Shown: positions 9,713 through 19,257 of the stretch, in pieces | How the letters are laid out: every line of letters begins with the position of its first letter | Numbering within the stretch: position 1 is the first letter of the stretch | Assembly: GCA_016721085.1 (NCBI GenBank) | Contig: JADKJI010000028.1 | Span: 1-64,000 of the forward strand | Length of the DNA stretch: 64,000 nucleotides | Reading direction: 5' to 3' | Origin: Chitinophagaceae bacterium | GTDB taxonomy: Bacteria > Bacteroidota > Bacteroidia > Chitinophagales > Chitinophagaceae | Translations under genes and position numbers: made by a program | Notes under the pieces: generated by a model | Database searches by the model: none | The model's input: only the letters and a program-made list of their open reading frames with translations | Told to the model about the DNA's origin: nothing

Positions 9713-9812
9713 TGTTTAAAGGTTTAAGTAGTTTCAAGGTTCTGATGAACTTCAAATAATTGCTCCTTTTCGAAAATCCTAAGAACCTGAACATCCTTAA
9801 ACTTCTTAAACT
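9713..9812. repeat. Inverted repeat of GTTTAAGG words
   Basis: Left arm at about 9713-9751 (GTTTAAAGGTTTAAG...AAGGTTCTGATGAAC), right arm at about 9778-9812 (CTAAGAACCTGAACATCC...AAACTTCTTAAAC). It lies in the gap between the tRNAs and dps, with further short hairpins at 9843-9877 and 9953-9986. No gene is seen in 9700-9998. Confidence 0.65.
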
Positions 9813-9952
9813 AATCTCTCAAAATTCTTGCATTGAACTAAAGAAAAGCTCTGCATATTCTTGCAAGGGCTTTTTTAATTATACCATCCAAAGAATGTCG
9901 TTAGTATTATTTTCTCATTCTCTTGCCTTGTGGGGAGACACAAAAAGTTCAT

Positions 9953-9986
9953 AAAAAGTCCGCTGCCTTTGGAGCAGAGGACCTTT
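9953..9986 (-). terminator. Hairpin downstream of dps
   Basis: AAAGTCCGCTGC and GCAGAGGACCTTT pair around CTTTGGA, just beyond the dps stop codon on the minus strand. Confidence 0.6.
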
Positions 9987-9998
9987 GGTTTTACGCCT

Positions 9999-10532
9999 TC
10001 AGAGAGAAACACTTTTTTCCATTTTTACATCTGTCAGCAAACCCATCGGCTTTTTCGTATTCACAAGATGAGATCGTAAGAACCAGGCCATTTTTTCATG
10101 GCTCTCCATGAGTCCTGTCATGAAATCACTTGTACCGATATCGTGAAATTCGCTTGCAACACGATAAATGTTTTCGCGAAGCCTGAATATGATGCTTTCG
10201 TGATCTTCGAGGAGTTCTTTTACAAATCGATTGCTGTCATTCTTGTCAAACCCTTTTTCTGTTAATTGTGTTAGAGAAAGGAAGGCCTGCATGGTTCCTG
10301 GAGCATAATGTCCCAAAGTGCGGATACGTTCTGCGATGCTATCTATGAATGCATCTAATTGCCCGAATTGAGTTTCGAAGAATTTATGCTTATCATAGAA
10401 ATCTGCGCCTTCCACATTCCAATGGGCGTTTTTGATTTTGGTAACCAATACATACTCATCAGCCAGCAATTTGGATAATTCAAAAGCCACCGCTTGAGTG
10501 TTATTTTCAGTAATGCCTATATCCGGTTTCAT
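9999..10532 (-). CDS. dps: Dps-family DNA-protecting ferritin
   Basis: 177 residues from ATG at 10532; an upstream TTG at 10553 is less likely. Dps dodecamers oxidise Fe(II) with H2O2 and protect DNA in starvation and oxidative stress. The ferroxidase signature is visible: KNAHWNVEG followed by FYDKHKFFETQFGQLDAFIDSIAERI, with the His, Asp and Glu ligands spaced as in the family. The rest is the four-helix ferritin fold with a short Lys-rich C-terminus. Length agrees with Bacteroidota Dps. It is the last gene of a minus-strand run with small stress-type proteins. Confidence 0.93.
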   Translation of the reverse strand: MKPDIGITENNTQAVAFELSKLLADEYVLVTKIKNAHWNVEGADFYDKHKFFETQFGQLDAFIDSIAERIRTLGHYAPGTMQAFLSLTQLTEKGFDKNDSNRFVKELLEDHESIIFRLRENIYRVASEFHDIGTSDFMTGLMESHEKMAWFLRSHLVNTKKPMGLLTDVKMEKSVSL

Positions 10533-10583
10533 GTTTTTTGATTTTAGTGTCAAGAAAAAATATCCTGAACTTACTCGAAACTA

Positions 10584-10946
10584 TCAGGCGCCTTCTTCAT
10601 CAAGATTCGAATGACCATCACCGCCTATGCTGTAATAATTATTCTCTTCATCTTCATTACCCGTATCCTCTGCGGCGTCATCTAACTCAGATCCAGGTAC
10701 ATCTAACTGCTCTCCCATCCTATTATTCTTCAATTCCTTTTTTATTCCACTATCATCAACATCCTCAATCGTTGCCGACTGATCCAATGCTGGCGAATCC
10801 AATTTCGTCCCAACTTCATAAATATCATCTTTTGGAGGATACCCGGGATCATTAGGGAATACCGGCTGAATCTCATCTGGATTTACCGGTATTGGCTTGT
10901 CCTCATCAAGCGGAAAAGAGCTGGTCTTTTTTATTTCTATTCCCAT
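10584..10946 (-). CDS. Acidic proline-rich hypothetical protein
   Basis: 120 residues from ATG at 10946 (MGIEIKKTSSFP); the frame is open 10 codons further upstream but only from GTG. The protein is very acidic, Pro/Asp/Glu-rich, with no transmembrane segment or signal peptide and probably little fixed structure. Repeated P-x-D-P-x-x-I-x-P patterns occupy the first half, and the C-terminus ends NLDEEGA. I do not recognise a family. Position between Dps and envelope lipoproteins suggests a stress-related role only by association. Confidence 0.65.
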   Translation of the reverse strand: MGIEIKKTSSFPLDEDKPIPVNPDEIQPVFPNDPGYPPKDDIYEVGTKLDSPALDQSATIEDVDDSGIKKELKNNRMGEQLDVPGSELDDAAEDTGNEDEENNYYSIGGDGHSNLDEEGA

Positions 10947-10979
10947 CGGTTGAAAATTTAAAGGTCGTAAACGCACAAA

Positions 10980-11423
10980 TTAGAATGTTGCAGTAGTCAA
11001 TATCTCCTTTTGTGTAGGATATTGAACTTCCGGATTTTCTTCGGGAGTAATGAAAACCCTTATTGGCTTAAAGGCTGATACTGCCTGGAATGAAGCGGTA
11101 AGCTTACTTGATAACATTGTAGAAGAACTTCTAATCTGTCCAATATTCTTTGTTATATCATTCTCTGTCACCATCCAGACAACATAAGAAATATTATCCT
11201 TATCAAGCCTTTCAACTTCTGCAAGATTTGTCAACTTGACTTTTACCTGATAATTATTGTTGTTGTCTTTTTTAACTTTCACCGTTCCACGTGCTGCAGG
11301 TACTGCTGATGATGTCTCAAAATTCATCTTTCTTGAACATGAATTAAAAGCCAGCAACAGTAAAAAAGAACCGATAGCTAGTGAAAAATACTTTGCGAAC
11401 CTGTTTGTTGTAATTGTAGTCAT
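10980..11423 (-). CDS. Lipoprotein of unknown function
   Basis: 147 residues. A hydrophobic segment is followed by a lipobox (LLAFNSC, Cys near residue 29), so the mature protein should be lipid-anchored. The mature part is a small beta-rich domain (GTVKVKKDNNNNYQVKVKLTNL ... SSTMLSSKLTASF), with the look of a fold that measures or binds something outside the membrane. Family not recognised. In tandem with another lipoprotein upstream. Confidence 0.75.
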   Translation of the reverse strand: MTTITTNRFAKYFSLAIGSFLLLLAFNSCSRKMNFETSSAVPAARGTVKVKKDNNNNYQVKVKLTNLAEVERLDKDNISYVVWMVTENDITKNIGQIRSSSTMLSSKLTASFQAVSAFKPIRVFITPEENPEVQYPTQKEILTTATF

Positions 11424-11438
11424 TCTGATAATTAATAG

Positions 11439-11906
11439 TTACTTTTTCATATTCTTCTCTGCTAATGCGGTAATGGATTTACCTAAATCAGCGAGATCCT
11501 TATTGAAACTGGTCTTGAAATCTTCCCATTTTTCCTTTGTTCCTTCTTTATATTCATTCATCCTCTTGGTAAGCTTTGCATTCTGGGCTTCCAGGTCGGC
11601 CATCTGCTTATCATATTTGTCACGGGTTTCCTTCTTCTCCATTTTCAATTTTTCCCTGAGCTCAACAATCTTTGCCTCATTAGCTTTCAATTGCAAATCC
11701 ATTTCCATCTTGAATTTTGCATAATCTGTAACTGAATCTGCTTTGGCTTGTTCCAGGTCTTTTTTAGCATCCACTACATCTTTCTTAGCTTCTTCTACTT
11801 TCTCTTCAGCCTTATCAACCTTCTTTTCAGCTGTGTCTGTACAATTCGTCAATGAGCCTGTTACTACAGCAGCCATTACCGAAAGCTTCAATAAATTAAT
11901 TCGCAT
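11439..11906 (-). CDS. Coiled-coil lipoprotein
   Basis: 155 residues. The signal sequence ends in a lipobox-like TGSLTNC (Cys near residue 22). Almost all of the mature chain is Lys/Glu/Ala-rich coiled coil (AEKKVDKAEEKVEEAKKDV...), typical of Lpp-like or stress-induced envelope spacers. No enzyme motif. The gap to the downstream lipoprotein is 15 nt, so they are probably one operon. Confidence 0.78.
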   Translation of the reverse strand: MRINLLKLSVMAAVVTGSLTNCTDTAEKKVDKAEEKVEEAKKDVVDAKKDLEQAKADSVTDYAKFKMEMDLQLKANEAKIVELREKLKMEKKETRDKYDKQMADLEAQNAKLTKRMNEYKEGTKEKWEDFKTSFNKDLADLGKSITALAEKNMKK

Positions 11907-11937
11907 TGGTTAAAATTTTAATGATGATTGATAAAAA

Positions 11938-12225
11938 TTATTCTGCTGTAGGATTTAGTATGGAATTAGCTTTCATCTTAATCCTTGAAGCCAGGCCATC
12001 TAATTTCTTATCAGCCAGTGTTTCCAGTTCTTCAGCTTTACTGCGCAGTTCATTCGCTTCTTCCCTCATTTTGTATTTGAGGTCATCAGCCAATTCCTTT
12101 GCACTACCTGCTAAGCGGCTTCTCGTTTTGCTACCTTTATCTGGAGCAAATAAAACACCTAATACTAAACCTGCTACTGTTCCGGCGACTACCGCCCCGA
12201 TTACTTTTGCTGTACCGTTGCTCAT
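11938..12225 (-). CDS. YtxH domain protein
   Basis: 95 residues. A Gly-rich transmembrane helix (VIGAVVAGTVAGLVLGVLFAP) is followed by DKGSKTRSRL, the conserved YtxH junction, then an amphipathic Lys/Glu helix. YtxH proteins are small general-stress membrane proteins. First gene of the run 12225 to 9999, consistent with a stress regulon that includes Dps. Confidence 0.88.
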   Translation of the reverse strand: MSNGTAKVIGAVVAGTVAGLVLGVLFAPDKGSKTRSRLAGSAKELADDLKYKMREEANELRSKAEELETLADKKLDGLASRIKMKANSILNPTAE

Positions 12226-12245
12226 ATGTTGTTTTTTTAGATTGT

Positions 12246-12430
12246 TTTTTTGGGCTGGAAGCTAAATGCTTGATGCTAAATGCTTTGATGCCTAAAGCTT
12301 AAGGCCTAGAGCCTAAGGCCTTGTTTAGTAAACTGAACTGATGTTCTTTCTCCGAATAATGCTTTAGGTATTAGGCTTTAAGCATCTAGCATCTAGCATC
12401 TAGCATTTAGCATTTAGCCTCTAGCATTCA
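12246..12430. repeat. Inverted repeat of GCTTTAGG/GCATTTAG words
   Basis: The left arm (GGAAGCTAAATGCTTGATGC...CTTAAGGCCTAGAGCCTAAGGCC) and right arm (TTTAGGTATTAGGCTTTAAG...GCATCTAGCATTTAGCC) are imperfect complements made of 8-10 nt words. The intergenic space 12226-12819 also contains a second, GTTTAAGG-type inverted repeat (12528-12760). Confidence 0.75.
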
Positions 12431-12527
12431 AAAGCAAAGGTGCGCCTATTTGGAAGAGAGAGTGTTACAGGATGATGGGGATTGTTTATATAAATCACAG
12501 GTGAGAGAAAGTTAATGTGTTTAACAG

Positions 12528-12760
12528 TTAATAGTTTAAGGTTTAAGGTTTAAGGGTTTAAAGTTCTGAAGTGTTAAAGCAGAATTAAGATCAATACAGG
12601 ATATTTAGCTGTTGTTTTTACCCACTTAAATAGGTTCTTCGAATGACTCAGCGAAAACTCTTGTTTCTCTTGTTTTATCTGTGTGAAAATCAAAGAATCG
12701 CAATAAGAAAGACCAATACACGTCAGAACCTTAAGCCCTTAAACTCTGGAACCCATAAAA
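12528..12760. repeat. Inverted repeat of GTTTAAGG words
   Basis: Left arm TAGTTTAAGGTTTAAGG...AAAGTTCTGAAG (about 12529-12572), right arm CAGAACCTTAAGCCC...AAACTCTGGAACC (about 12723-12753). It overlaps the open frame upstream of the DUF6498-like gene and so argues for a later start for that gene. Confidence 0.6.
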
Positions 12761-12819
12761 TTTACTACAGAAAGCACCCATTTATTATCTTTTTTTTTAC
12801 ATTTATCAAAACTCACCCC

Positions 12820-13437
12820 TTGCGCAAATCCATTCAGGAACCCTCATTCTGGCTACTGGTAGCGGCGAATTTGTTTTGCCTGTATTATTATTCAGTGAAT
12901 CCGGATGGATTCAAAACTATTGTGTGGGTGTATTGGATACAGAGTGTATTTATCGGGCTTTTTAATTTCATAGATTTACTGACCGTCAAAAATCCTGACC
13001 CGAAGAGTTTCTCAATTAATGATGCGCCTATAGATGGTAGTTTTAAGTCAAAAGGCTGCGCTTCCCTTTTCTTCCTGTTCCATTACCAATTCTTTCATTT
13101 AGCATATGGTATATTCATACTCATCAAAGTGAAAGGGACCCTTGACATTCTTTTTCTCAAATTATCCTTACTTGTAATAGTCTTTGAAGGAGTTTTAACC
13201 TTGATAAGGAATAAAAATATTCAAAAGAAGTTGCAGGTGAATTATGGACAGCTATTTTTTCTTCCATACTTGCGTATCATACCGATGCACCTGATGATTT
13301 TGGCGCCTGCAGTCTGGGGACTTTCAAGTGCCTTCATATTCCTGGCATTGAAAACTTTAGCAGATATAGGCATGTATTTGCTTACGCGAAATATTTATGC
13401 GAAAGAAGCAATTCCCGCTGAAACAACTCCAATCTAA
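12820..13437 (+). CDS. DUF6498-like integral membrane protein
   Basis: About 205 residues if started at TTG 12820 (LRKSIQEPSFWLL). The frame is open back to 12643, but that part runs through an inverted repeat and is not protein-like. Five or so hydrophobic segments are visible, with an FFLFHYQFFHLAYGIFIL segment and YWIQSVFIGLFNFI resembling DUF6498 family membrane proteins. Function is unknown. Its stop overlaps the convergent kinase gene by 4 bp. Confidence 0.65.
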   Translation: MRKSIQEPSFWLLVAANLFCLYYYSVNPDGFKTIVWVYWIQSVFIGLFNFIDLLTVKNPDPKSFSINDAPIDGSFKSKGCASLFFLFHYQFFHLAYGIFILIKVKGTLDILFLKLSLLVIVFEGVLTLIRNKNIQKKLQVNYGQLFFLPYLRIIPMHLMILAPAVWGLSSAFIFLALKTLADIGMYLLTRNIYAKEAIPAETTPI

Positions 13438-16400
13438 ATTGATTTTTCTGCATTACTTATAGGAATAGATAGGTCCAGCTTGGTACCCTTACCAGAGGAA
13501 CTCGTAATATGGATAGATCCATTATATAATTTAACTCTACTACGCATATTTCGCAGACCGATTCCAGCTGCTTTTTTGGTATCATCAAAGCCAATGCCAT
13601 CATCGTTAATATGAAGATTCAGGCTATTTTTCTTTATAGAGAGAGAAATATGAACATGCACGGCTTTAGCATGCTTAAGAATATTATTGAATTGCTCCTG
13701 AACAATCCGGTAAACCATTAATTGCAAGTGACGTGGAATGGTACTGTATTCGCTATCATCCTTTTTCAAAGAAAATCTTATTCCAGAAGCGGCGGAGGTT
13801 TCTTCAGCCAATTCCTTTATAGCTTCATCGAGACCCATATCAAGAACTGGAGAAATAAGTTGTTTTGAAAGCTTCCTGATCTCCTGTACACCTTTTTTAA
13901 TTATTTCAGTACTCTTCTCAATCATTACCCGGCTCTGTTCTGGCCCATCAGTCAATGCAATGGAATGATACATGAGGCTTATGGCTAATAACTGGTTGAT
14001 ATTATCATGTAACTCCCTGCCCAATTCTTCCCTTTCCTTTTCCTGCGTAAGCAGGGTAACTTCTGTAATCTGTTGCTGGTGCAGGATTGCTTCCTCAGCA
14101 ATTTTCTGTTCCAATTCCTTTATAGGTGTAATGTCCTGGATAGCTCCAGTAATACGATCTGGATTTCCAGCTGCATCGTAAGATATATAAGCACGGTCAA
14201 GAACATGATGGTATTTGCCTGTAGCATCCATAAACCGGTACTGACAATTGAGCTGAGAATCTTTATGTGAAATTAGTTTTTTCAGCTTAATCATATTCTG
14301 CTTCAAATCGTCGGGGTGAATTCGATCAAAGCGCCACTGCATAGTGGTACGGTTATTTTCGAGGGTATATCCAAATAATTCCTGCACTCCTTCATTCCAG
14401 AACTGCAATTCATCAGTCTTATAGTTCCATTCCCAAACAAGATCAGTAGTAGCTCGTGATACCAGCTCGTTCCTTTCATTTGCCTCCCTCAACTTCTTCT
14501 CTAAAAGATACTGTTCTGTAATATCTCTTGTTACACCAACTGTCCGCTTTTGCTTACCGTATTCATCATAAATAACCGAACAGTGCACTTGAACATATGC
14601 AATAGATCCATCTTTCCTAACATATCGGTGAATTGGACATTGAAAAATACTCTCCTTCTTATTATAACAATCCTCAACAAATTTGACAACCCAATCTCTG
14701 TCTTCAGGATGCAACATCACTTGCTGGAAAGTAATAGAGGTCCACTTCATATTGGCATCATATCCAAAGAGACGAAGCAATGCATCACTAAAAACATATT
14801 CATCACTTGAAAAATCGCGTTCCCACAGCATATCATAAGAAGCCAAAGAAGCTAGTCTGAAACGTTCATTGCTTCTACGCAGTTCCTGTTCAGCCAAATA
14901 ACTTTCTGTGATATTTCTTACAATGCCTAAGCTTTTCAAAGGCCTACCCTTTTCATCTCTGATAAACCGGCTTTTGGTATCACAATAAACTACAGTGCCA
15001 TCTTTTTTACGAAGCCTGAAAACATTATAATCAGCAAAATCAACATTACTAGACCTGTTATTGACAATACTGTTCATCATTCGGTCAAAATCATCAGGGT
15101 GAATGATGGCACGATAAGCTTCTTCAATGGTCTTATATTCTTCAAGGTCATATCCATAGAAATCCTTGAATATATTATTGACATAAATTTTCCCTGTTAT
15201 AAAATCCACCTCCATGATAACATCATAATTGAGGCTCGCCATCATCTCATACCGCTCATTGCTTCTTTTCATTTCCTGCTCTGAGAGATAGCGGTTAGTG
15301 ATGTCGCGGGACACCCCGATCATCCTTACCATATTATTATTCTCATCTCTAATTGCCATAACCCTAACCAGAACAAAGGCTATTGCACCATTAGCTTTAC
15401 AAACACGATGCACAGGTATTTCCCAGAAAGTATCAGCAGATTTTACAAAAAACAGGATATTACTGAAAATAGTTTCCAGATCTTCAGGATGAATAATTGT
15501 TTTGAGAAATTTCTCGTAATGCATCGGGGTTTGAAGATTGTACCCGAATAGTCTTTCAAGGGCATCGCCACATGTTAGCATTTGCGTAGCACCATCAACA
15601 TCCCATATCATATCGAAACTGGCTTTGGTGGCCAGATCATATTGTTCATTTCTTTTTCTGAGTTCTTCCTCTACAAGATATCTTTCAGAGATATCTCTTA
15701 CTACTCCAACGGACTTTTTTGCTTTGCCGTCTTTCTTATAGATCACAATACACCTTACATCTACATAGGCTATGGTTCCATCCTTCCTTTTGTATCGATG
15801 AATTGGTAATTGAAATTTCGTTTCCTGTTGTTTAAATTTCTTAATGACAAAATTCTGTACCATCAATTTATCATCAGGATGAGTCACAACGTCATGAAAC
15901 TCTTCAATATCCCATTCTAATTTTTCATATCCAAGGTTAGCATGAAAAGCCTCATTAAAACGATAACAGTTTTCTTCAAAATTTCGATCCCAGATAATAT
16001 CAAAGGAAGCTTGAGCTGCCAATTCATATCTGACATTAGAGGCTTCCACCCTTTCCTGCATTTCAAACCGATGTGAAATGTCTTTGAAATTGACAATGAT
16101 GCCATTTACCGAATCACCTGTATAAAAAGGAGAGATTGTAACTTCAAAAACAACTCTTTTAGCGTCGAATGTATATTTATTGTTTAGCGTAGAACATTCA
16201 CCTGTAAGAGCTTTCTCGAATATCATGTGTAAAGCATCCCATTGCTCATTTTTTACAAACTCAAAAAAAGACTCGCCTCTTTCTGGTTTCTGATCACGAA
16301 CTGTAAGGGCAATTTTTTCGGCTTGCTGATTAAAATAAACAAGTTTGTAAGCTGTATCCAATATCACATACCCTTCTGCAATATTATCCAACATGGATTG

Positions 16401-16825
16401 CAGCGAATATTCCTTTTGAGAAGGCTTCCCTTTGTTATCATCATTAATAGCTTTCATTTCCAATAGCACTTCTGGGTTTTCGGCATCTACATGATTACGT
16501 ATCAATTGAGTCGACACTTTCAACCAAACCCTTTGCTTATGCTTATCGAGCAATCCGACTAACATATCCTTTATGGGAAACCTGTAACACCTGTAGTAAT
16601 ATGAGGCAATTGGAATGATTTAACGGGCTGTCCATTCTCCAGAATGGCATTTTGAAACAGCTTATCGAGAGTAAAGCCTTTAGTAAAGAATTTCTGTATT
16701 AGGTTCTCAGCAGCAATATTCTTGTACCTGATTAAACCTTGTGAGTTTATCCAAAGCATGGCAGCTGGCATACTATCCCAATCAGGTCTTTGCTTTTCTA
16801 ATAAGCCAGTTCTACCAATTCTCAT
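13434..16825 (-). CDS. Multi-PAS sensor histidine kinase (NarX/HisKA_3 type), frameshifted
   Basis: About 1,130 residues when a missing T is allowed in the T3 run at 16578-16580. Intact parts are 16571-16825 (ATG at 16825) and 13434-16565. Seven PAS domains follow one another, each opening with a motif like YELAAQASFDIIWD and closing with a PAC-type IAYVxVRxxVIxxxxGK segment. The kinase core carries a HisKA_3 motif EREELGRELHDNINQLLAIS (phosphoacceptor His in ELHDN), then the HATPase with DDGIGFD and GIGLRNMRSRV. No transmembrane segment, so it is a cytosolic sensor. The response regulator is not adjacent. Several PAS domains are very alike, suggesting internal duplication. Confidence 0.88.
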
Positions 16826-16831
16826 AAACAA

Positions 16832-17365
16832 GGCTTAGGTTAATAATTTGCGATATTCAAGTCCACATAAAGTTCAAATTACCATCTCTACCAACAGAAA
16901 AGGTAACACGCATCATATCATTCATTGATTATATGACGCTAATTTATTTTTAATCTTGTAATGAAAATGATCGAAATAGTTTACTGTTGGGAATTTTCAG
17001 AATTTCATAGATATACAAATTTCAAAATCCGAAATGCCTTAAGTGTAACCATTTAACCTACAACAAGCATTACACTTAAATTTAACTGAATTTGCTCTAT
17101 AAAATGGAAGAATTACAGCAAATTTGATTTAACTCAAATAATTCGAAAACACTACTTTTCGTGTATGCATAAAAGTGGTAACCAGATATGGAAATATTGA
17201 AATCCCCGTGAAAATTACCGTTCAATATCGTATTACTACGAGAAAAATCCTATTGACATAAATCAAAAATCAACATCTGTATTTCAATCAATACCATCGA
17301 GGCAAGAAAAATCAGTGCTACAAAAGAATGCAGCGAAAAGACTGGAGAGAAAAGCGTGAACACAT
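16832..17365. other. AT-rich intergenic region without recognisable gene
   Basis: About 530 bp between the kinase and the VanZ-like gene. No convincing ORF, RNA gene or long inverted repeat was seen. It should contain the minus-strand kinase promoter, which I could not place. Confidence 0.5.
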
Positions 17366-17849
17366 TTATTTTTCAAGGTCGGGAGCAATACTTGAAAGCT
17401 GAAAAATTAAAAGCCCTAATAAGCCACCAAATGTATTCAGTATGAGATCGTCAACATCGAATACGCCCCAGCCTGTAAGCAGTTGTACTATTTCAAAAAA
17501 CAAGCTTACTCCAAAAGCTCCAAGAACAACCAAAACATTACGAGATCTCGAACTAATAATAATAGATAACAGGAATCCGATTGGAATGAAACCGATTACA
17601 TTTCCTCCCAGGTTATCAATCTTATATTCTGTTCGTAATCTCCTGCTTTTTGAAAATAATTGGATAGTACTAAAAGGTTTGAAGTTAGCGGTTCTGGATG
17701 TCATCTCGAATCACCCTTTTGTTTATGGATGTTTTAAATACCTCTCCATATCTACCATTGAAGTTTTTAAATAAGATAAACTTCGATAAGATGATCAGGA
17801 AACAAAGTAAGAGTATCCCAGCAATCCACCGTACGGTCTTTAGCTTCAT
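17366..17849 (-). CDS. VanZ-like membrane protein, frameshifted
   Basis: About 160 residues read from ATG at 17849 (MKLKTVRWIAGILLLC) with a one-base shift near 17685-17700. The main piece is 17366-17704. The first transmembrane segment lies in the upstream frame. Then come KPFSTIQLF, NLGGNVIGFIPIGFLL, SLFFEIVQLLTGWGVFDVDDLILNTFGG and a last hydrophobic segment, which is the VanZ domain order. VanZ proteins are membrane proteins linked to teicoplanin resistance in enterococci, but most homologues have no proven role. The only start in the downstream frame, ATG at 17702, would omit the first helix. Confidence 0.75.
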
Positions 17850-17881
17850 AATCGTAAAAGCTAAAGATACCGCATTATGTT

Positions 17882-18602
17882 TTATTGAAGTTTGCTTGCC
17901 GCCTCCTTATCCAGAAAAATATAGATCGAAGGATGGGAAAGGAATAAGGACGCTGGTAAAGATTCATTAACTGGGCCTTCCAACATCTGTTTTACAATAT
18001 CAGCTTTTTTACTTCCACTAACTACCAAAATAAGATGCTTTGCTTCCATAAGGTTTCCGATACCAAGTGTAATACCTTGTTGCAACGGCATAGGTTTATC
18101 AAAATACTTTTGACCAACTTGTTTTGTGAGTGGTTCCAGGATTGAAACATGAGTACGTATGGTAGCTGGAGTGCCAGGCTCATTTAAGCCTATATGCCCG
18201 TTCATACCCAATCCAAGAATGGCAACATCCATTCCTTTAAAGCTGTCAATGAAGGATTCGACTTCACGGCAAACTTCGTCCGTATCTGCTTTTCTGCCAT
18301 CAAAAAAACAAACCTTCTTATCTGCTAACCCTAATGGTTTTGTAAGATTCCGGGTAATTGAATAAGCACAACTGCCTTCATCAGTAAGATTCAATCCTAC
18401 CCATTCATCAAGACTAACTACGGCCCAATTGGAAGTATCAATAATACCTTGCTCCTTGTTGAAGAGTTCTTTGTAGAGTCCGAGTGGCGAATCACCGGAA
18501 GCGGCGCACAGAAGGAGATGTTGATTCTTTGAGAAAAGAGGCTACCAGCTCAGCAGCTTGAATTGATAATGAGACATAATTATCGGCGACAATGACCTGC
18601 AT
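17882..18602 (-). CDS. nagB: Glucosamine-6-phosphate deaminase (NagB family), frameshifted
   Basis: Converts glucosamine 6-phosphate to fructose 6-phosphate and ammonia. From ATG at 18602 about 240 codons can be read if one base is removed near 18533. The N-terminal part then gives LCAASGDSPLGLYKEL, the phosphate-binding loop. The lid/catalytic segments VVSLDEWVGL and ILGLGMNGHIGLNEPG, with the His-Glu pair, are intact in the piece 17882-18394. The total span of 721 nt is 240 codons plus one base, which supports a single insertion. It fits with the GH20 and sialate esterase genes elsewhere in the window as amino-sugar catabolism. Confidence 0.85.
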
Positions 18603-18661
18603 GATATCTTTTAGTAAAAGTAAGGAGTTCCTTGAATTGGAAGAAGACGCTACTTTTTATA

Positions 18662-18883
18662 TCATTCATAAAGGCCAGTGATTGCATCGGATGCAAGCAT
18701 TCTTACATCTTCAATTTGGCTGAAGTCTTTATCACAATACACTTCAAAAAAATAGTTCTGGAGTTTGTAAAGAGTGATATGATGGGTGTCACTGGTTCTT
18801 TCGCCTACCAGGACGCCAGACTCCAACACAAGTTTAATCTTATAAGGAAGCTGGAGATTCGAAAACTCGTTGTCGAAAACCAT
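18662..18883 (-). CDS. Small hypothetical protein
   Basis: 73 residues from ATG at 18883. It is soluble, with an amphipathic beta pattern (YKIKLVLESGVLVGERTSDTHHITLY) and an acidic helical C-terminus. No cysteines in a metal-binding arrangement. It ends 60 nt before nagB on the same strand, so it may be its operon partner. Family not recognised. Confidence 0.55.
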   Translation of the reverse strand: MVFDNEFSNLQLPYKIKLVLESGVLVGERTSDTHHITLYKLQNYFFEVYCDKDFSQIEDVRMLASDAITGLYE

Positions 18884-19257
18884 GATTTGCTACTTTTTTC
18901 GCCTGTTAACCTATAGGCATTTATACAAGAGAATAAACATCTATATGACGTAATCTATTGCACTTTCGTTGTAAACAAATAACATTTTATCAATAAATCA
19001 TGCTTTAAATCAAACAACTGCAAAAAATATCATTTCACACTACCCAGAAACCATAGCGGCCTCAGCAAAAAAATCATTCATAAATAAATGGCTGTTGAAA
19101 CATCGAACCATTTTATCCCAATCACATACAGATAGTTCCTGATATATAAAATACATCAAGCAAAATGCCAAAAGCATCCCTCGGGATGCTTTTGGTCAAG
19201 AATCATTCAAAATGATTAAATTATTTTTCGAAGGAGGTCTTTCTTGTAGCTATATAG
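18884..19257. other. Intergenic region
   Basis: No gene seen. Contains only the terminator at 19168-19195. Confidence 0.5.
19168..19195 (-). terminator. Perfect hairpin after gamma-glutamyltransferase gene
   Basis: CCAAAAGCATCC-CTCG-GGATGCTTTTGG, a 12-bp perfect stem, 62 nt beyond the stop of the minus-strand gene. Confidence 0.8.

Noticed and set aside
12643..12819. N-terminal extension of the DUF6498-like gene from 12643
   Set aside because: It is translated from the GTTTAAGG inverted repeat, and the sequence is not protein-like; TTG at 12820 starts just before the first membrane segment.
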